Positions 34,716-42,995 of a stretch of DNA of 64,000 bases are shown one piece after another. The notes beneath the pieces are model-generated. The model saw only the letters and a program-made list of their open reading frames with translations. It ran no database searches and was not told the DNA's origin. The DNA is from Enterococcus_D entomosocium. Lineage in GTDB: Bacteria > Bacillota > Bacilli > Lactobacillales > Enterococcaceae. The stretch lies in assembly GCF_030441895.1 (NCBI RefSeq), contig NZ_JARJAS010000001.1; one strand, written 5' to 3'. The translations under genes were made by a program, and so were the position numbers. Positions within the stretch are counted from its first letter, which is position 1. Each line of letters opens with the position of its first letter.

Positions 34716-35534
34716 ATGATTAAACTGATTGCGATCGATTTAGACGGAACGTTATTGAATGACAAAAAAGAAGTGACTCCTCGCAACAAAGAGGTACTTG
34801 CTCGTGCCAAAGCACAAGGCGTAAAGATCGTCATTTGTACGGGACGTCCATTACGGGCGATCCGTCCCTATTTAGAAGAATTATCGCTGAAAGAACCCGG
34901 CGACTATAGCATCACCTTTAACGGCGGTTTGGTTCAAAAAAATGAGACTGGCGAGATCATTGAAAAAGCAGCGATGCAGCTGGCAGATATCCATGAATTG
35001 GTTTCAGTGGCGGAAGACTTAAATTTGCCTCTAGACGTGGTATCAGAAGAGATCGTCTTGAGTTTGCCCACTTCAGCAGCGCATCCATCGATTTATGGCT
35101 CCTTGAATCCTTTATTGGATTGTCGTCCTTTTGCCGTAGCTGATCTGGATGAATCGATGCTCTATAATAAAGCGGTGATCGCCTACCATCAGGAAGTTTT
35201 GGATCCTAAGATCCCTGAGATTTCCTCAGAGATCCGCGAGAAATATGAAATCATCAAAAGCCGGAATAACCTGTTGGAATTTATGCCTAAAGGAATCACC
35301 AAAGCCTATGGTATCAGCCTATTGGCGCAAGATTTAGGGATCAAGCAAGAAGAAGTGATGGCGATCGGTGATGAAGAAAATGACTTGCCGATGATTCGCT
35401 ATGCAGGGATTGGCGTAGCGATGGCCAATGCCGTGCCAATCATTAAAGAAGCGGCTGACGTTGTCACCCTTTCAAACCAAGAAGACGGTGTGGCAGCAGT
35501 GATTGAAGAATATGTCTTAAAAGGAGGTGCGTAA
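34716..35534 (+). CDS. Cof-type HAD hydrolase (sugar-phosphatase-like)
   Basis: A 272-residue HAD-superfamily IIB phosphatase: catalytic motif IAIDLDGTLLND (nucleophile and acid Asp), motif II CTGRP, the lysine in GITKAYG, and motif IV AIGDEENDLPMI. Substrates of this type are usually sugar or nucleotide phosphates; the specific one is unknown. It is inserted between smc and ftsY and overlaps the ftsY ribosome-binding site, so it belongs to that operon. Confidence 0.92.
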   Translation: MIKLIAIDLDGTLLNDKKEVTPRNKEVLARAKAQGVKIVICTGRPLRAIRPYLEELSLKEPGDYSITFNGGLVQKNETGEIIEKAAMQLADIHELVSVAEDLNLPLDVVSEEIVLSLPTSAAHPSIYGSLNPLLDCRPFAVADLDESMLYNKAVIAYHQEVLDPKIPEISSEIREKYEIIKSRNNLLEFMPKGITKAYGISLLAQDLGIKQEEVMAIGDEENDLPMIRYAGIGVAMANAVPIIKEAADVVTLSNQEDGVAAVIEEYVLKGGA

Positions 35535-35535
35535 G

Positions 35536-36828
35536 ATGGGATTTTTTGACAAAATCAAAAAAGCGCTGATTGGAGAAACCAAAGAAGCAGAGCAAGAAAT
35601 CGACAAACCGATAGTCGATGCTGACTCACCAGAGGCACAGCGTTCAGAAGAAAGACAGCCAGCACAAACTCCTGCTGAACATGAAGCTTCAGAACCAGTG
35701 GCACCTGCAGACGCCGCCGACTCCAGTGATTTGGAGGCAGAGCAAGAAACTGCGGAAACTTTTCCACAGCAAGAAGCAACGGTAGCGAATAAAGTAGAAG
35801 AAGCACCAAGTGTTCCAGTTGAAGTGGCTAAGGATACACCATCAGAGGAAGTACCAGCTTCTGAACCAATCCTTCAAGCAGCGCCAGAGACGGAAAGTGT
35901 GCAGGACAAATACACCAAAGGATTGACGAAATCACGGAAAACCTTTGGGCAACGGATGAACGAATTGTTTGCCAACTTCCGTACGGTGGACGAAGACTTC
36001 TTCGAAGAAGTGGAAGAAACGCTGATCGGCGCAGACGTTGGCTTTGATGCGGCGATGAAGATCGCGGATGCATTGAGACAAGAAGTCAAATTGCGTAATG
36101 TGAAGAAAACGGCAGATGTCCAAAATGTCATCATCGAAAAACTGGTTGACCTATATGGGGAAGCGGGTGTCGGTGAAGTCAACGAGTTGAACATGCAACC
36201 GGGGTTGACCGTCATTTTATTTGTTGGCGTGAACGGTGTTGGAAAAACCACCAGCATCGGGAAATTAGCCCATCAATTCAAAGCCGAAGGCAAGAAAGTC
36301 TTATTGGCTGCAGCGGATACTTTCCGTGCCGGTGCCATCGATCAATTAGTGGTCTGGGGTGAACGGGCTGGGGTTGAAGTCGTTCGTGGCAATGCAGGAG
36401 GCGATCCAGCAGCGGTTGTGTTTGATGCGATGGAGCGCGCAAAACGAGAAAATGCTGACGTTTTATTAGTAGATACAGCTGGCCGTTTGCAAAACAAAGT
36501 CAATTTGATGAACGAATTAGAAAAAATCAAACGGATCATTCAGCGAGTGGACCCAACGGCCCCTCATGAAGTCTTGCTCGTGTTGGATGCAACAACGGGG
36601 CAAAATGCCATGAATCAAGCAAAACAGTTTAAAGAGACGACGGATGTTTCTGGCCTCGTCTTAACCAAACTTGATGGCACAGCTAAAGGAGGGATCGTCT
36701 TGGCGATCCGTAACGAGCTGCGGCTGCCAGTCAAATTAGTGGGACTTGGAGAAGGCATCAACGATTTAGAACCATTTGATCCAAATGAATTTGTCGTCGG
36801 CTTATTCAAAGGCTTGATCAAAGAATAA
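35536..36828 (+). CDS. ftsY: Signal recognition particle receptor FtsY
   Basis: FtsY is the membrane-associated GTPase that docks SRP-ribosome complexes at SecY. The 430-residue protein has an N-terminal acidic, low-complexity A domain of about 120 residues, then the NG domain with P-loop GVNGVGKTTSIGKLA, DTFRAGAIDQL, DTAGR and TKLDGTAKGG. ATG 35536 is chosen: AAAGGAGGTG sits just upstream and the earlier in-frame GTG at 35527 lies inside it. The Glu/Pro/Ala-rich A domain is longer than in Bacillus but usual for enterococci. Confidence 0.96.
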   Translation: MGFFDKIKKALIGETKEAEQEIDKPIVDADSPEAQRSEERQPAQTPAEHEASEPVAPADAADSSDLEAEQETAETFPQQEATVANKVEEAPSVPVEVAKDTPSEEVPASEPILQAAPETESVQDKYTKGLTKSRKTFGQRMNELFANFRTVDEDFFEEVEETLIGADVGFDAAMKIADALRQEVKLRNVKKTADVQNVIIEKLVDLYGEAGVGEVNELNMQPGLTVILFVGVNGVGKTTSIGKLAHQFKAEGKKVLLAAADTFRAGAIDQLVVWGERAGVEVVRGNAGGDPAAVVFDAMERAKRENADVLLVDTAGRLQNKVNLMNELEKIKRIIQRVDPTAPHEVLLVLDATTGQNAMNQAKQFKETTDVSGLVLTKLDGTAKGGIVLAIRNELRLPVKLVGLGEGINDLEPFDPNEFVVGLFKGLIKE

Positions 36829-36836
36829 AAAAAGAA

Positions 36837-36880
36837 GAGCCCTGTGTCAGGTCAAATACCTGCACATGGCTCTCCTTTAT
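36837..36880 (+). terminator. Terminator of the rnc-ftsY operon
   Basis: GAGCC-ct-GTG-tc-AGGT pairs with ACCT-g-CAC-at-GGCTC, an imperfect but long stem, followed by TCCTTTATT. Confidence 0.75.
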
Positions 36881-37110
36881 TGTTGCTTTTGTGAGATCAA
36901 AGGGAAGAGAAAACGGGTCGTCGTCTCTTTCCATGAGCTTGACTTGTGACGGAAAGCTGAGAACACTTGGCGTGGCAAATGTGGGTACAGCGATGCACGA
37001 CTTTGCCAAAAATCAGGAAAAGCAGTTTGAACGATTCGTTTTCTTCTGCGCTGTCTAAAAACTTTGGGAAGTATCAGGCAGAATACAACGAGTTGAACGA
37101 GGGGGAAAGA
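36881..37110. other. Non-coding or decayed stretch between ftsY and the BlaI/CopY-family gene
   Basis: About 230 bases with short open frames on both strands (up to 82 codons) but none with a convincing ribosome-binding site or family similarity that can be recognised by eye. It lies downstream of the repressor gene, where a partner such as an M56 protease or copper pump would sit, so it may be the remains of one. Confidence 0.3.
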
Positions 37111-37479
37111 TTATTTCTTAAGTTCCCCTTGGCGCTCAGTGATCATTTTTTCCAAGTTGTTCAACGTATCGATATCTTTATTGGTTTCGATAAAGTTCGT
37201 AATCAAATTCAATAAAGATTGATCAGACAATTCTGCTGCTAAGAAGTCTTCTTGGGTCACATTCGGAGAATACAACCGAGTCAAAACAGTACCGCTGTAG
37301 CCGATATCTGCTACTTTCAATAAGTCGTGGTTTTTTAGTTTACGTACGACTGCTTGAATGGTATTCTTGCTTAGATCTTGCTGTTGGACAGCAATGTCAT
37401 TTGCAGAAAGAGGTTTGTCTGAATTCCAAAAGATATTCATGATTTGACGTTCGCGTTTGGTAAGATTAAGTGGCTTCAT
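37111..37479 (-). CDS. BlaI/MecI/CopY-family transcriptional repressor
   Basis: A 122-residue protein with the winged helix of the BlaI/MecI/CopY family (LTKRERQIMNIFWNSDKPLSANDI, KNTIQAVVRKLKNHDLL) and a helical C-terminal dimerisation part. It has no CxCxxxxCxC copper-binding tail, so it is not a classical CopY. No transporter, beta-lactamase or sensor protease gene is next to it. The ATG follows AAAGGAAG. An inverted repeat, TACTG-N9-CAGTA, lies upstream at 37524-37542 and may be its own operator. Confidence 0.85.
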   Translation of the reverse strand: MKPLNLTKRERQIMNIFWNSDKPLSANDIAVQQQDLSKNTIQAVVRKLKNHDLLKVADIGYSGTVLTRLYSPNVTQEDFLAAELSDQSLLNLITNFIETNKDIDTLNNLEKMITERQGELKK

Positions 37480-37523
37480 TCACTATTCTTCCTTTCAAAA
37501 AGAGTAATATGGACATAATAATT

Positions 37524-37542
37524 TACTGTTCTATAAGCAGTA
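37524..37542 (-). promoter_or_regulatory. Candidate operator of the BlaI/CopY-family gene
   Basis: TACTG (37524-37528) and CAGTA (37538-37542) form a 5+9+5 inverted repeat about 45-63 bases upstream of the repressor start. TACTG-type half-sites resemble the TACTA/TGTAGTA elements of MecI/BlaI operators. Autoregulation is inferred. Confidence 0.45.
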
Positions 37543-37639
37543 TACTTTATTTTGAAGGTAAATATCAAATTTATTCAAGTATTTTATAAATTCTTGGTAA
37601 TTTTAGTAAGAGATATTACAAGTGAAGAGCAAATTTCTG

Positions 37640-37665
37640 CATTTTTCACCATTTTTCACTATAAT
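37640..37665 (+). promoter_or_regulatory. gshF promoter region with tandem 10-base repeat
   Basis: CATTTTTCAC is repeated twice without a gap (37640-37649, 37650-37659) and is immediately followed by a perfect TATAAT (37660-37665). The hexamer at the -35 position is poor. The repeat therefore occupies the whole spacer of the promoter. Confidence 0.55.
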
Positions 37666-37723
37666 AGATGGAAAGAAGCAGAATTTAAGAAAAAAATAGT
37701 AGAAGAACATAGAGGGCAGTCGA

Positions 37724-39988
37724 ATGAAAATAAAAACATTGTTATCACATAAAGAGCTTTTTCCCTATTTATTGAAAGGACGCTATGGGATTGAGCGTGA
37801 AGCGCAACGGGTGCGGCTCGATGGGACGTTCGCGGGAACCGATCATCCGAAAGCGCTGGGCAATCGGCGCTTCCATCCGTATATCCAAACAGATTTTGCG
37901 GAAAATCAACTGGAACTGATCACGCCGGTCGCGGATTCAGTGGATGAATTGTTCCGTTTCTTAGGGGCCATCCACGATGTGGCATATCGTTCAATGGCAG
38001 CAGAAGAAATGCTCTGGCCTTTGAGTATGCCACCGGCTTTACCAGAAAAAGAAGAAGACATCGTCATTGCTAAATTAGACCAATTTGAAGATGTGCTCTA
38101 CCGCCGCTATTTGGCCAAAACTTATGGTCGCCGCAAGCAAATGGTCAGTGGGATACATTTCAATTTTGAATTTGCGGAAGACTTTTTGCAGCAACTGTAT
38201 GCTTTATCTGAAACGAAGGAAAGCTATCAAGCCTTTAAAACGGCGCTTTATTTGAAAGTAACTCGCAATTATTTGCATTATCGCTGGTTTTTGACGTATT
38301 TCTTTGGGGCGACCCCTGCATCAGAAGCCAATTATTTTACGACAGAAAACGGACCGCAAGAACCAGTCCGCAGTATTCGCAATAGCCGTTATGGCTACAC
38401 GAATCACGAAGACGTCAAGGTATCTTATGCTTCGTTAGAGACCTATCTTGCGGATATTGCCAACTTAGTGGAGACGGGAAAGCTTTCAGAAGAAAAAGAA
38501 TTTTATGCGCCAGTGCGTTTGCGTGGGGGAAAACGGGTCGCAGATCTAGCCTCAGCTGGTATCCGTTATATTGAGTTAAGAAATATTGACATCGATCCCT
38601 TTGCCCGCTATGGGATTTCCAAAGAGCAAGTCGCGTTCTTGCATTTCTTCTTATTGTTTTTAAGTACAAAAGAAGAAGGCAACGATGCCGATGCGTGGAT
38701 CGAAGAAGGCAATCAGAAAAATGATCAGGTCGCATTAGAACACCCACTTGCACCATTGACTTATCAGCAAGAAGCGCAAGCGCTGATTGCTGAAATGATG
38801 GACTTTGCCCAAGCCCTTGAGCTGCCGCATCCGCCATTTTTGGATCAGCTTTCTGAGATGCTGGCTGAACCAGAAAGAACCTTCGCTGGACGTCTTTTCT
38901 CAGCGAGTCAAGCAACCAGCCAAGCGCAGACAGCAACATTGCTGGGACAATCGTATCATCAAGCTGCTTGGGAAAAACCGTATCAATTGGCTGGTTTTCG
39001 AGCAATGGAATTGTCGACCCAGATTCTCTTGTTCGATGCGATCCAAAAAGGTATCGAAGTGACGGTACTGGATGAAACGGATCAGTTCTTGAAATTAGCC
39101 GTGAAAGACCACATCGAATATATTAAAAATGCCAATATGACCAGTAAGGATCAGTACATCGTCCCATTGATCATGGCGAATAAAACGGTCACCAAAAAAA
39201 TCTTAGCCGAAAATGGCTTTCATGTACCAGGTGGTGCTGAATTCGCTTCGGCAGAAGAAGCGATCGCGTTTTATCCGCAAATCGCCCACAGCGGGTTTGT
39301 GGTAAAACCGAAAACCACCAACTATGGGATCGGTATCTCGATTTTCAAAGAAGGCGCCTCTTTAGAGGATTATCAAGCGGCGGTCGCCATTGCCTTTGCG
39401 GAAGATGATTCGATCCTCGTTGAGACCTTTTTATCAGGGACGGAATATCGGTTCTTCGTGATCGATGGGCGAGTCGATGCGATTTTATTACGTATCCCAG
39501 CCAATGTCGTGGGTGACGGCAAGCGCACGATCACGGAACTCGTCGCAGAGAAAAATCTCGATCCATTGCGCGGCACCCATCATCGGACTCCATTAGAGTT
39601 GATCCAATTAGGGGAACTGGAACAACTGATGTTAAAAGAGCAAGGGTATCAAGTGGATTCAGTGCCAGAAGAGGGGCAGATCGTTTATCTGCGAGAAAAC
39701 TCGAATATCAGTACTGGCGGTGATTCTATCGATGTAACGGATGACTTCAACGATGACTACAAACAAGTAGCAGTCGATGCGGTCGCCGCATTACAAGCGT
39801 CTATCAGTGGAATCGATCTGATTATTCCAGATAAAACCAAGCCAGCCAATGAACCGGGGGCTTATGGAATCATTGAATCCAATTTCAACCCAGCGATGCA
39901 TATGCACGTTTATCCATACAGCGGGAAAGGCCGACGCTTAACTATGTCTGTTTTACGCCTGTTGTTCCCTGAAGTCTTCGAAAGCTGA
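37724..39988 (+). CDS. gshF: Bifunctional glutamate-cysteine ligase / glutathione synthetase
   Basis: GshF makes glutathione in two steps from Glu, Cys and Gly within one polypeptide. The 754-residue protein has an N-terminal GshA-like ligase domain (YGIEREAQRV, TDFAENQLELITP, GIHFNFEF) and a C-terminal ATP-grasp domain (FVVKPKTTNYGIGISIF, VETFLSGTEYRFFVIDG, GIIESNFNPAMHMH). This fusion is found in several Lactobacillales and Listeria. The ATG is preceded by a modest AGAGGG site. It is monocistronic, with its own promoter and terminator. Confidence 0.96.
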   Translation: MKIKTLLSHKELFPYLLKGRYGIEREAQRVRLDGTFAGTDHPKALGNRRFHPYIQTDFAENQLELITPVADSVDELFRFLGAIHDVAYRSMAAEEMLWPLSMPPALPEKEEDIVIAKLDQFEDVLYRRYLAKTYGRRKQMVSGIHFNFEFAEDFLQQLYALSETKESYQAFKTALYLKVTRNYLHYRWFLTYFFGATPASEANYFTTENGPQEPVRSIRNSRYGYTNHEDVKVSYASLETYLADIANLVETGKLSEEKEFYAPVRLRGGKRVADLASAGIRYIELRNIDIDPFARYGISKEQVAFLHFFLLFLSTKEEGNDADAWIEEGNQKNDQVALEHPLAPLTYQQEAQALIAEMMDFAQALELPHPPFLDQLSEMLAEPERTFAGRLFSASQATSQAQTATLLGQSYHQAAWEKPYQLAGFRAMELSTQILLFDAIQKGIEVTVLDETDQFLKLAVKDHIEYIKNANMTSKDQYIVPLIMANKTVTKKILAENGFHVPGGAEFASAEEAIAFYPQIAHSGFVVKPKTTNYGIGISIFKEGASLEDYQAAVAIAFAEDDSILVETFLSGTEYRFFVIDGRVDAILLRIPANVVGDGKRTITELVAEKNLDPLRGTHHRTPLELIQLGELEQLMLKEQGYQVDSVPEEGQIVYLRENSNISTGGDSIDVTDDFNDDYKQVAVDAVAALQASISGIDLIIPDKTKPANEPGAYGIIESNFNPAMHMHVYPYSGKGRRLTMSVLRLLFPEVFES

Positions 39989-40010
39989 TGGAAGCTTAGA
40001 GAGCAAAGAA

Positions 40011-40058
40011 CTGCACACTCTGGAAGGTGATTCCCTTCGAAAGTGTGCAGTCTTTTTA
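40011..40058 (+). terminator. Terminator of gshF
   Basis: CTGCACACT pairs with AGTGTGCAG, with an inner GGAAGG/CCCTTC stem, followed by TCTTTTTATT. It abuts the stop codon of the opposing gene. Confidence 0.85.
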
Positions 40059-40478
40059 TTAGGCTTCAAAAGTAGCGATCTCAATCGTTTGTTTTGTTTC
40101 TTCCACCTTGAGACCCGTTCGGGCTTCCCACCATTGTTTCATTTCTTTTTCATACGTGGTAGGAAAACGTTGGATCAAGGTCAATAACGGTACGCCTTGA
40201 ATCGAGGCATAGGGAAAGTTTAAAACGAGATTGTACTTCAGTTCCGACAGGAGGCTATAATATTGAAACATCATAAAGTTCATTTCATTCTGATCCTCCA
40301 GTAGGAGTACTTTCGGAGCGCGATCCAGCATAAAACCCAAGCTGCGCATCATGAACAATACGCCATCCAGATGGCTCGATTCGATCGTAGGGGCCGTTTT
40401 CAACAAATCGATATGCAAATCCAAAGCATCAAGCAGTTCTTTCTTTAATGAAAGGTAGGGCGGTGTTGATTGTTCCAT
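40059..40478 (-). CDS. Conserved-looking protein of unknown function
   Basis: A 139-residue soluble protein, family not recognised. It is rich in Leu, Met and acidic residues and looks mostly helical (for example LKKELLDALDLHIDLLKTAP, LVLNFPYASIQGVPLLTLIQ), with no signal peptide, membrane span or cysteine. The ATG at 40478 follows AAAAGGAGGA on the minus strand. It lies 14 bases downstream of the YueI-family gene and probably shares its transcript, so a related role is possible; no function is claimed. Confidence 0.8.
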   Translation of the reverse strand: MEQSTPPYLSLKKELLDALDLHIDLLKTAPTIESSHLDGVLFMMRSLGFMLDRAPKVLLLEDQNEMNFMMFQYYSLLSELKYNLVLNFPYASIQGVPLLTLIQRFPTTYEKEMKQWWEARTGLKVEETKQTIEIATFEA

Positions 40479-40492
40479 GATAGTTCCTCCTT

Positions 40493-40945
40493 TTAATGGA
40501 AAAGACGTTTCCAAAATGACGTTTTCTCTGGTTGTTCGTGCTCTTTATCTGATGGAGCGGCAGCTGCAGGGTATTTTTTTTCGATATCGATGACGTCTTG
40601 ATTGACGGCTTCTTTCCCGGCAATCAGCAAGCCGATACTGTCTGGACCGGCATCTTGGGCATCGGAGACGATCCGAAATTCCATCTGTTGTTTGGTCAGT
40701 AAAGTGATGTAATCGGTCTGGATCGATTCTGGCAATTTTCCGTTGAGCAGCACGAGCGCACCTTGATAATCTGGTAAGGCGTTCAAGAGTGTTTTCTGGT
40801 TGTCCTTCTTCTTCATTTCTGTTACTGTCATACTAAGATAACACCGTTCACGAAACGTGCCTAAATACTTGCGCTGTTCATCTGGGTTGACGCGAGGCGT
40901 CCCATACATTCCTGTATCAAGGCGTTTTTCTAATTCGTCTGACAT
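40493..40945 (-). CDS. YueI-family protein (DUF1694)
   Basis: A 150-residue soluble protein matching the YueI family: it opens with ELEKRLDTGMYGTPRVNPDEQRKYLGTFRERCYLSMTV, and the central LVLNGKLPESIQTDYITLLTKQQMEFRIVSD is also typical. Function is unknown in all members. ATG 40945 follows GAGGAGG; the longer upstream frame lies in the promoter. A CcpA-like cre site is located right at the probable transcript start (40957-40971). The unknown gene at 40059 follows. Confidence 0.88.
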   Translation of the reverse strand: MSDELEKRLDTGMYGTPRVNPDEQRKYLGTFRERCYLSMTVTEMKKKDNQKTLLNALPDYQGALVLLNGKLPESIQTDYITLLTKQQMEFRIVSDAQDAGPDSIGLLIAGKEAVNQDVIDIEKKYPAAAAPSDKEHEQPEKTSFWKRLFH

Positions 40946-40956
40946 TGAAGTATCCT

Positions 40957-40985
40957 CCTCAAAGCGTTTACTTATGCTTATTATA
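40957..40985 (-). promoter_or_regulatory. Promoter and cre-like site of the YueI operon
   Basis: On the minus strand TG-C-TATAAT (-10 at 40980-40985) is an extended -10 element. Just downstream, AAGTAAACGCTTTGA matches the CcpA consensus WTGNAANCGNWNNCW at 13 of 15 positions, placed where bound CcpA would block transcription. Confidence 0.5.
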
Positions 40986-41052
40986 GCATATCCAACAAAT
41001 AGCAAAAGAGGGGTGCGATCGTGAGAGAGTTCTGATAGAAAGTAGGGATCCT

Positions 41053-41622
41053 ATGACAACAAAAGAACGACATTTGCTATTATTAGCAGAAAATCAGCGG
41101 TTGGAGACACCGAGGCTGCTCTTGCGCCCCGTTTCCTTGGCGGATGCAGCAGACATGTTTGCCTATGCAAATGATGAAGAAACGACGACCTTCGTCTTTG
41201 CTAGACATGGGTCGGTTGACGAAACAAAACTGCGCATTGCCGAGTATTTTGTTGCTGCACCCTTAGGGAAATATGCGATCGAAGAAAAAGACTCAGGCAA
41301 AATGATCGGGACCATCGATTTACGGGTGGAATCTGAAAAAGAGATCGCTGAGCTTGGTTATACATTAAGTCGCGATTACTGGGGGCAAGGGATCATGCCA
41401 GAAGCGGCAATGACACTGCTGCATTTTGGTTTTGAAACACTCGAATTGATTCGGATTTTTGCTCGACATGATGCTCGAAATCCCAAGTCTGGACGGGTCA
41501 TGGAGAAAATTGGGATGAAATTGGAAGCAACGATCCCAGCTGCCCGCAAATCGGGTGAAGAAATCATCGATGAAGTCACGCGCGGCATCACGCTGGAGGA
41601 ATGGAAAAAACGTATTATGTAA
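41053..41622 (+). CDS. GNAT-family N-acetyltransferase (RimJ/RimL type)
   Basis: A 189-residue acetyltransferase. It begins with LETPRLLLRPVSLADAADMFAYAND and has the acetyl-CoA-binding region YTLSRDYWGQGIMPEAAMTLLHFGFE and the ARHDARNPKSGRVMEKIGMK segment of the RimJ/RimL group, which acetylate protein N-termini or small amines. The acceptor is unknown. The ATG is preceded by a moderate AAAGTAGGGA. A HesB-like gene follows 15 bases later. Confidence 0.88.
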   Translation: MTTKERHLLLLAENQRLETPRLLLRPVSLADAADMFAYANDEETTTFVFARHGSVDETKLRIAEYFVAAPLGKYAIEEKDSGKMIGTIDLRVESEKEIAELGYTLSRDYWGQGIMPEAAMTLLHFGFETLELIRIFARHDARNPKSGRVMEKIGMKLEATIPAARKSGEEIIDEVTRGITLEEWKKRIM

Positions 41623-41637
41623 AGGAGGGCTCTCGTC

Positions 41638-42015
41638 ATGGAACTGAACATTGAGCCAGCAGCAATTGAAAAAATAACCTCTTATGTACAGCCAGATGAT
41701 CGTCTCTATTTGGATTTTGAAGACGGCGTCGGTCCGTTTCCTGCAACGGAGATCACCTGCCGTTTGGACATCCATTTTCGCCTGATCATCGTGCCACAGA
41801 GCTATCCAGAAGAAGGATTGGCGATCTACGACACCCCTTTAACGACACCCTTAGGCACGATTTGGTTGAAGCAAGGGGCTCAGGTGTATTTAGAAGAACA
41901 GACTCGGATGCAGGTGGAACCGACCTATCAACGGTTGCAATTGGTGGGAAATAGCGGGATCTTAGCTAATGATGTCCAATTGTTACGGATCGAAAAGCAG
42001 ACGGCAGGCCGCTGA
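41638..42015 (+). CDS. HesB/YqkB-like 'iron-sulfur biosynthesis family' protein
   Basis: A 125-residue protein with the fold pattern of the HesB-like family (LDFEDGVGPFPA, YDTPLTTPLGTIWLKQGAQVYL) as in YqkB. It contains only one cysteine (in ATEITCRL) and lacks the CxC motif of A-type carriers, so a standard iron-sulfur scaffold role is unlikely. AAAGGAGGG precedes the ATG. The phosphoesterase gene begins one base after its stop. Confidence 0.78.
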   Translation: MELNIEPAAIEKITSYVQPDDRLYLDFEDGVGPFPATEITCRLDIHFRLIIVPQSYPEEGLAIYDTPLTTPLGTIWLKQGAQVYLEEQTRMQVEPTYQRLQLVGNSGILANDVQLLRIEKQTAGR

Positions 42016-42016
42016 T

Positions 42017-42910
42017 ATGGGCACGCTGGCGGTTATTAGCGACTTGCACGTCGATATCAACCAATTATTCGACCCCCATCTGCAGCTGATCGCTGATTAT
42101 TTGCAGCAAAATCAGGTGACCCATCTGCATCTGGCAGGAGATGTGGCGAATAAAAAGCAAAGGCTATTAGACGTGGTCGCATTTTTTCAAAGTCAACAGG
42201 TGCCAACGACCTTTCACTGGGGCAATCATGAAATGGTGGACTTGACGGAACAAGAGATCGAGGCTTTCGATGATCCCGCCTTTCTTAATTTTCAGACGTA
42301 TCGCTTATCAGAAAAAACACTGCTGTTGGGAATCAATGGCTGGTATGACTACCAATATTCTGATCTGACCAGTGAATCTGAGATCTTGCGGCTGAAAAAT
42401 TTGTTTTGGTATGACCGCATGATTCAGCGAAAGGGATCGGATAAGGAAATCAGCCAAGCCATCAATGAGCGTTTAGCGGAAACATTGGCCCGTTTGCCGC
42501 AAGACCAAGAAATTCTTCTTTCTACCCATTTTGTGCCCCAAGAAGCGTTTATTGTTCGTCAGACCGGCAAGTATGCCCGCTGGAACCACCTAAATGCGTT
42601 TTTAGGGTCGCCCGATTTTGGCGCAGTGATCGACCGCTACGCCAATGTTCGGGCAGTTGTCTTTGGGCATACCCATCGACGCTTTGAGAAAAAAGAACTT
42701 GCGGGAACCAGCTACTATTGCCGCCCCTTCGGCTACTATTATGAATGGCAGATGACCCGCCGGTTCGTTATGGAAAATCACTTAGCAGAAGCATATTCGC
42801 CAACGAAAGTTCGGACGCTGCTGCGAAACCATCATGAGGCATTTGAGGACTATAAAACGACGCATCTTTTAGAAGAATTGGCGCAAGCGATCACACTACT
42901 GCCGTATTAG
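42017..42910 (+). CDS. Calcineurin-like metallophosphoesterase
   Basis: A 297-residue phosphoesterase with the motif series of the family: SDLHVD (residues near 8-13), LAGDVANK, HWGNHEMVD, LLSTHFVPQ and VVFGHTHRR. These supply two metal sites, so phosphomono- or diesterase activity is expected, with the substrate unknown. ATG 42017 lies one base after the stop of the HesB-like gene; no strong ribosome-binding site is needed if translation is coupled. Confidence 0.9.
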   Translation: MGTLAVISDLHVDINQLFDPHLQLIADYLQQNQVTHLHLAGDVANKKQRLLDVVAFFQSQQVPTTFHWGNHEMVDLTEQEIEAFDDPAFLNFQTYRLSEKTLLLGINGWYDYQYSDLTSESEILRLKNLFWYDRMIQRKGSDKEISQAINERLAETLARLPQDQEILLSTHFVPQEAFIVRQTGKYARWNHLNAFLGSPDFGAVIDRYANVRAVVFGHTHRRFEKKELAGTSYYCRPFGYYYEWQMTRRFVMENHLAEAYSPTKVRTLLRNHHEAFEDYKTTHLLEELAQAITLLPY

Positions 42911-42995
42911 CGCAGCAACCGAGTCCTGCTTGTTTTCGTAATTGAATTTCCAAGCAATTTAAACCATTAGAAGAAAAACACAAAGGAGAAAAATT

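Noticed and set aside
36967..37215. 82-codon plus-strand frame after ftsY
   Set aside because: No ribosome-binding site, overlaps the 3' end of the BlaI/CopY-family gene on the other strand, and no recognisable family pattern.
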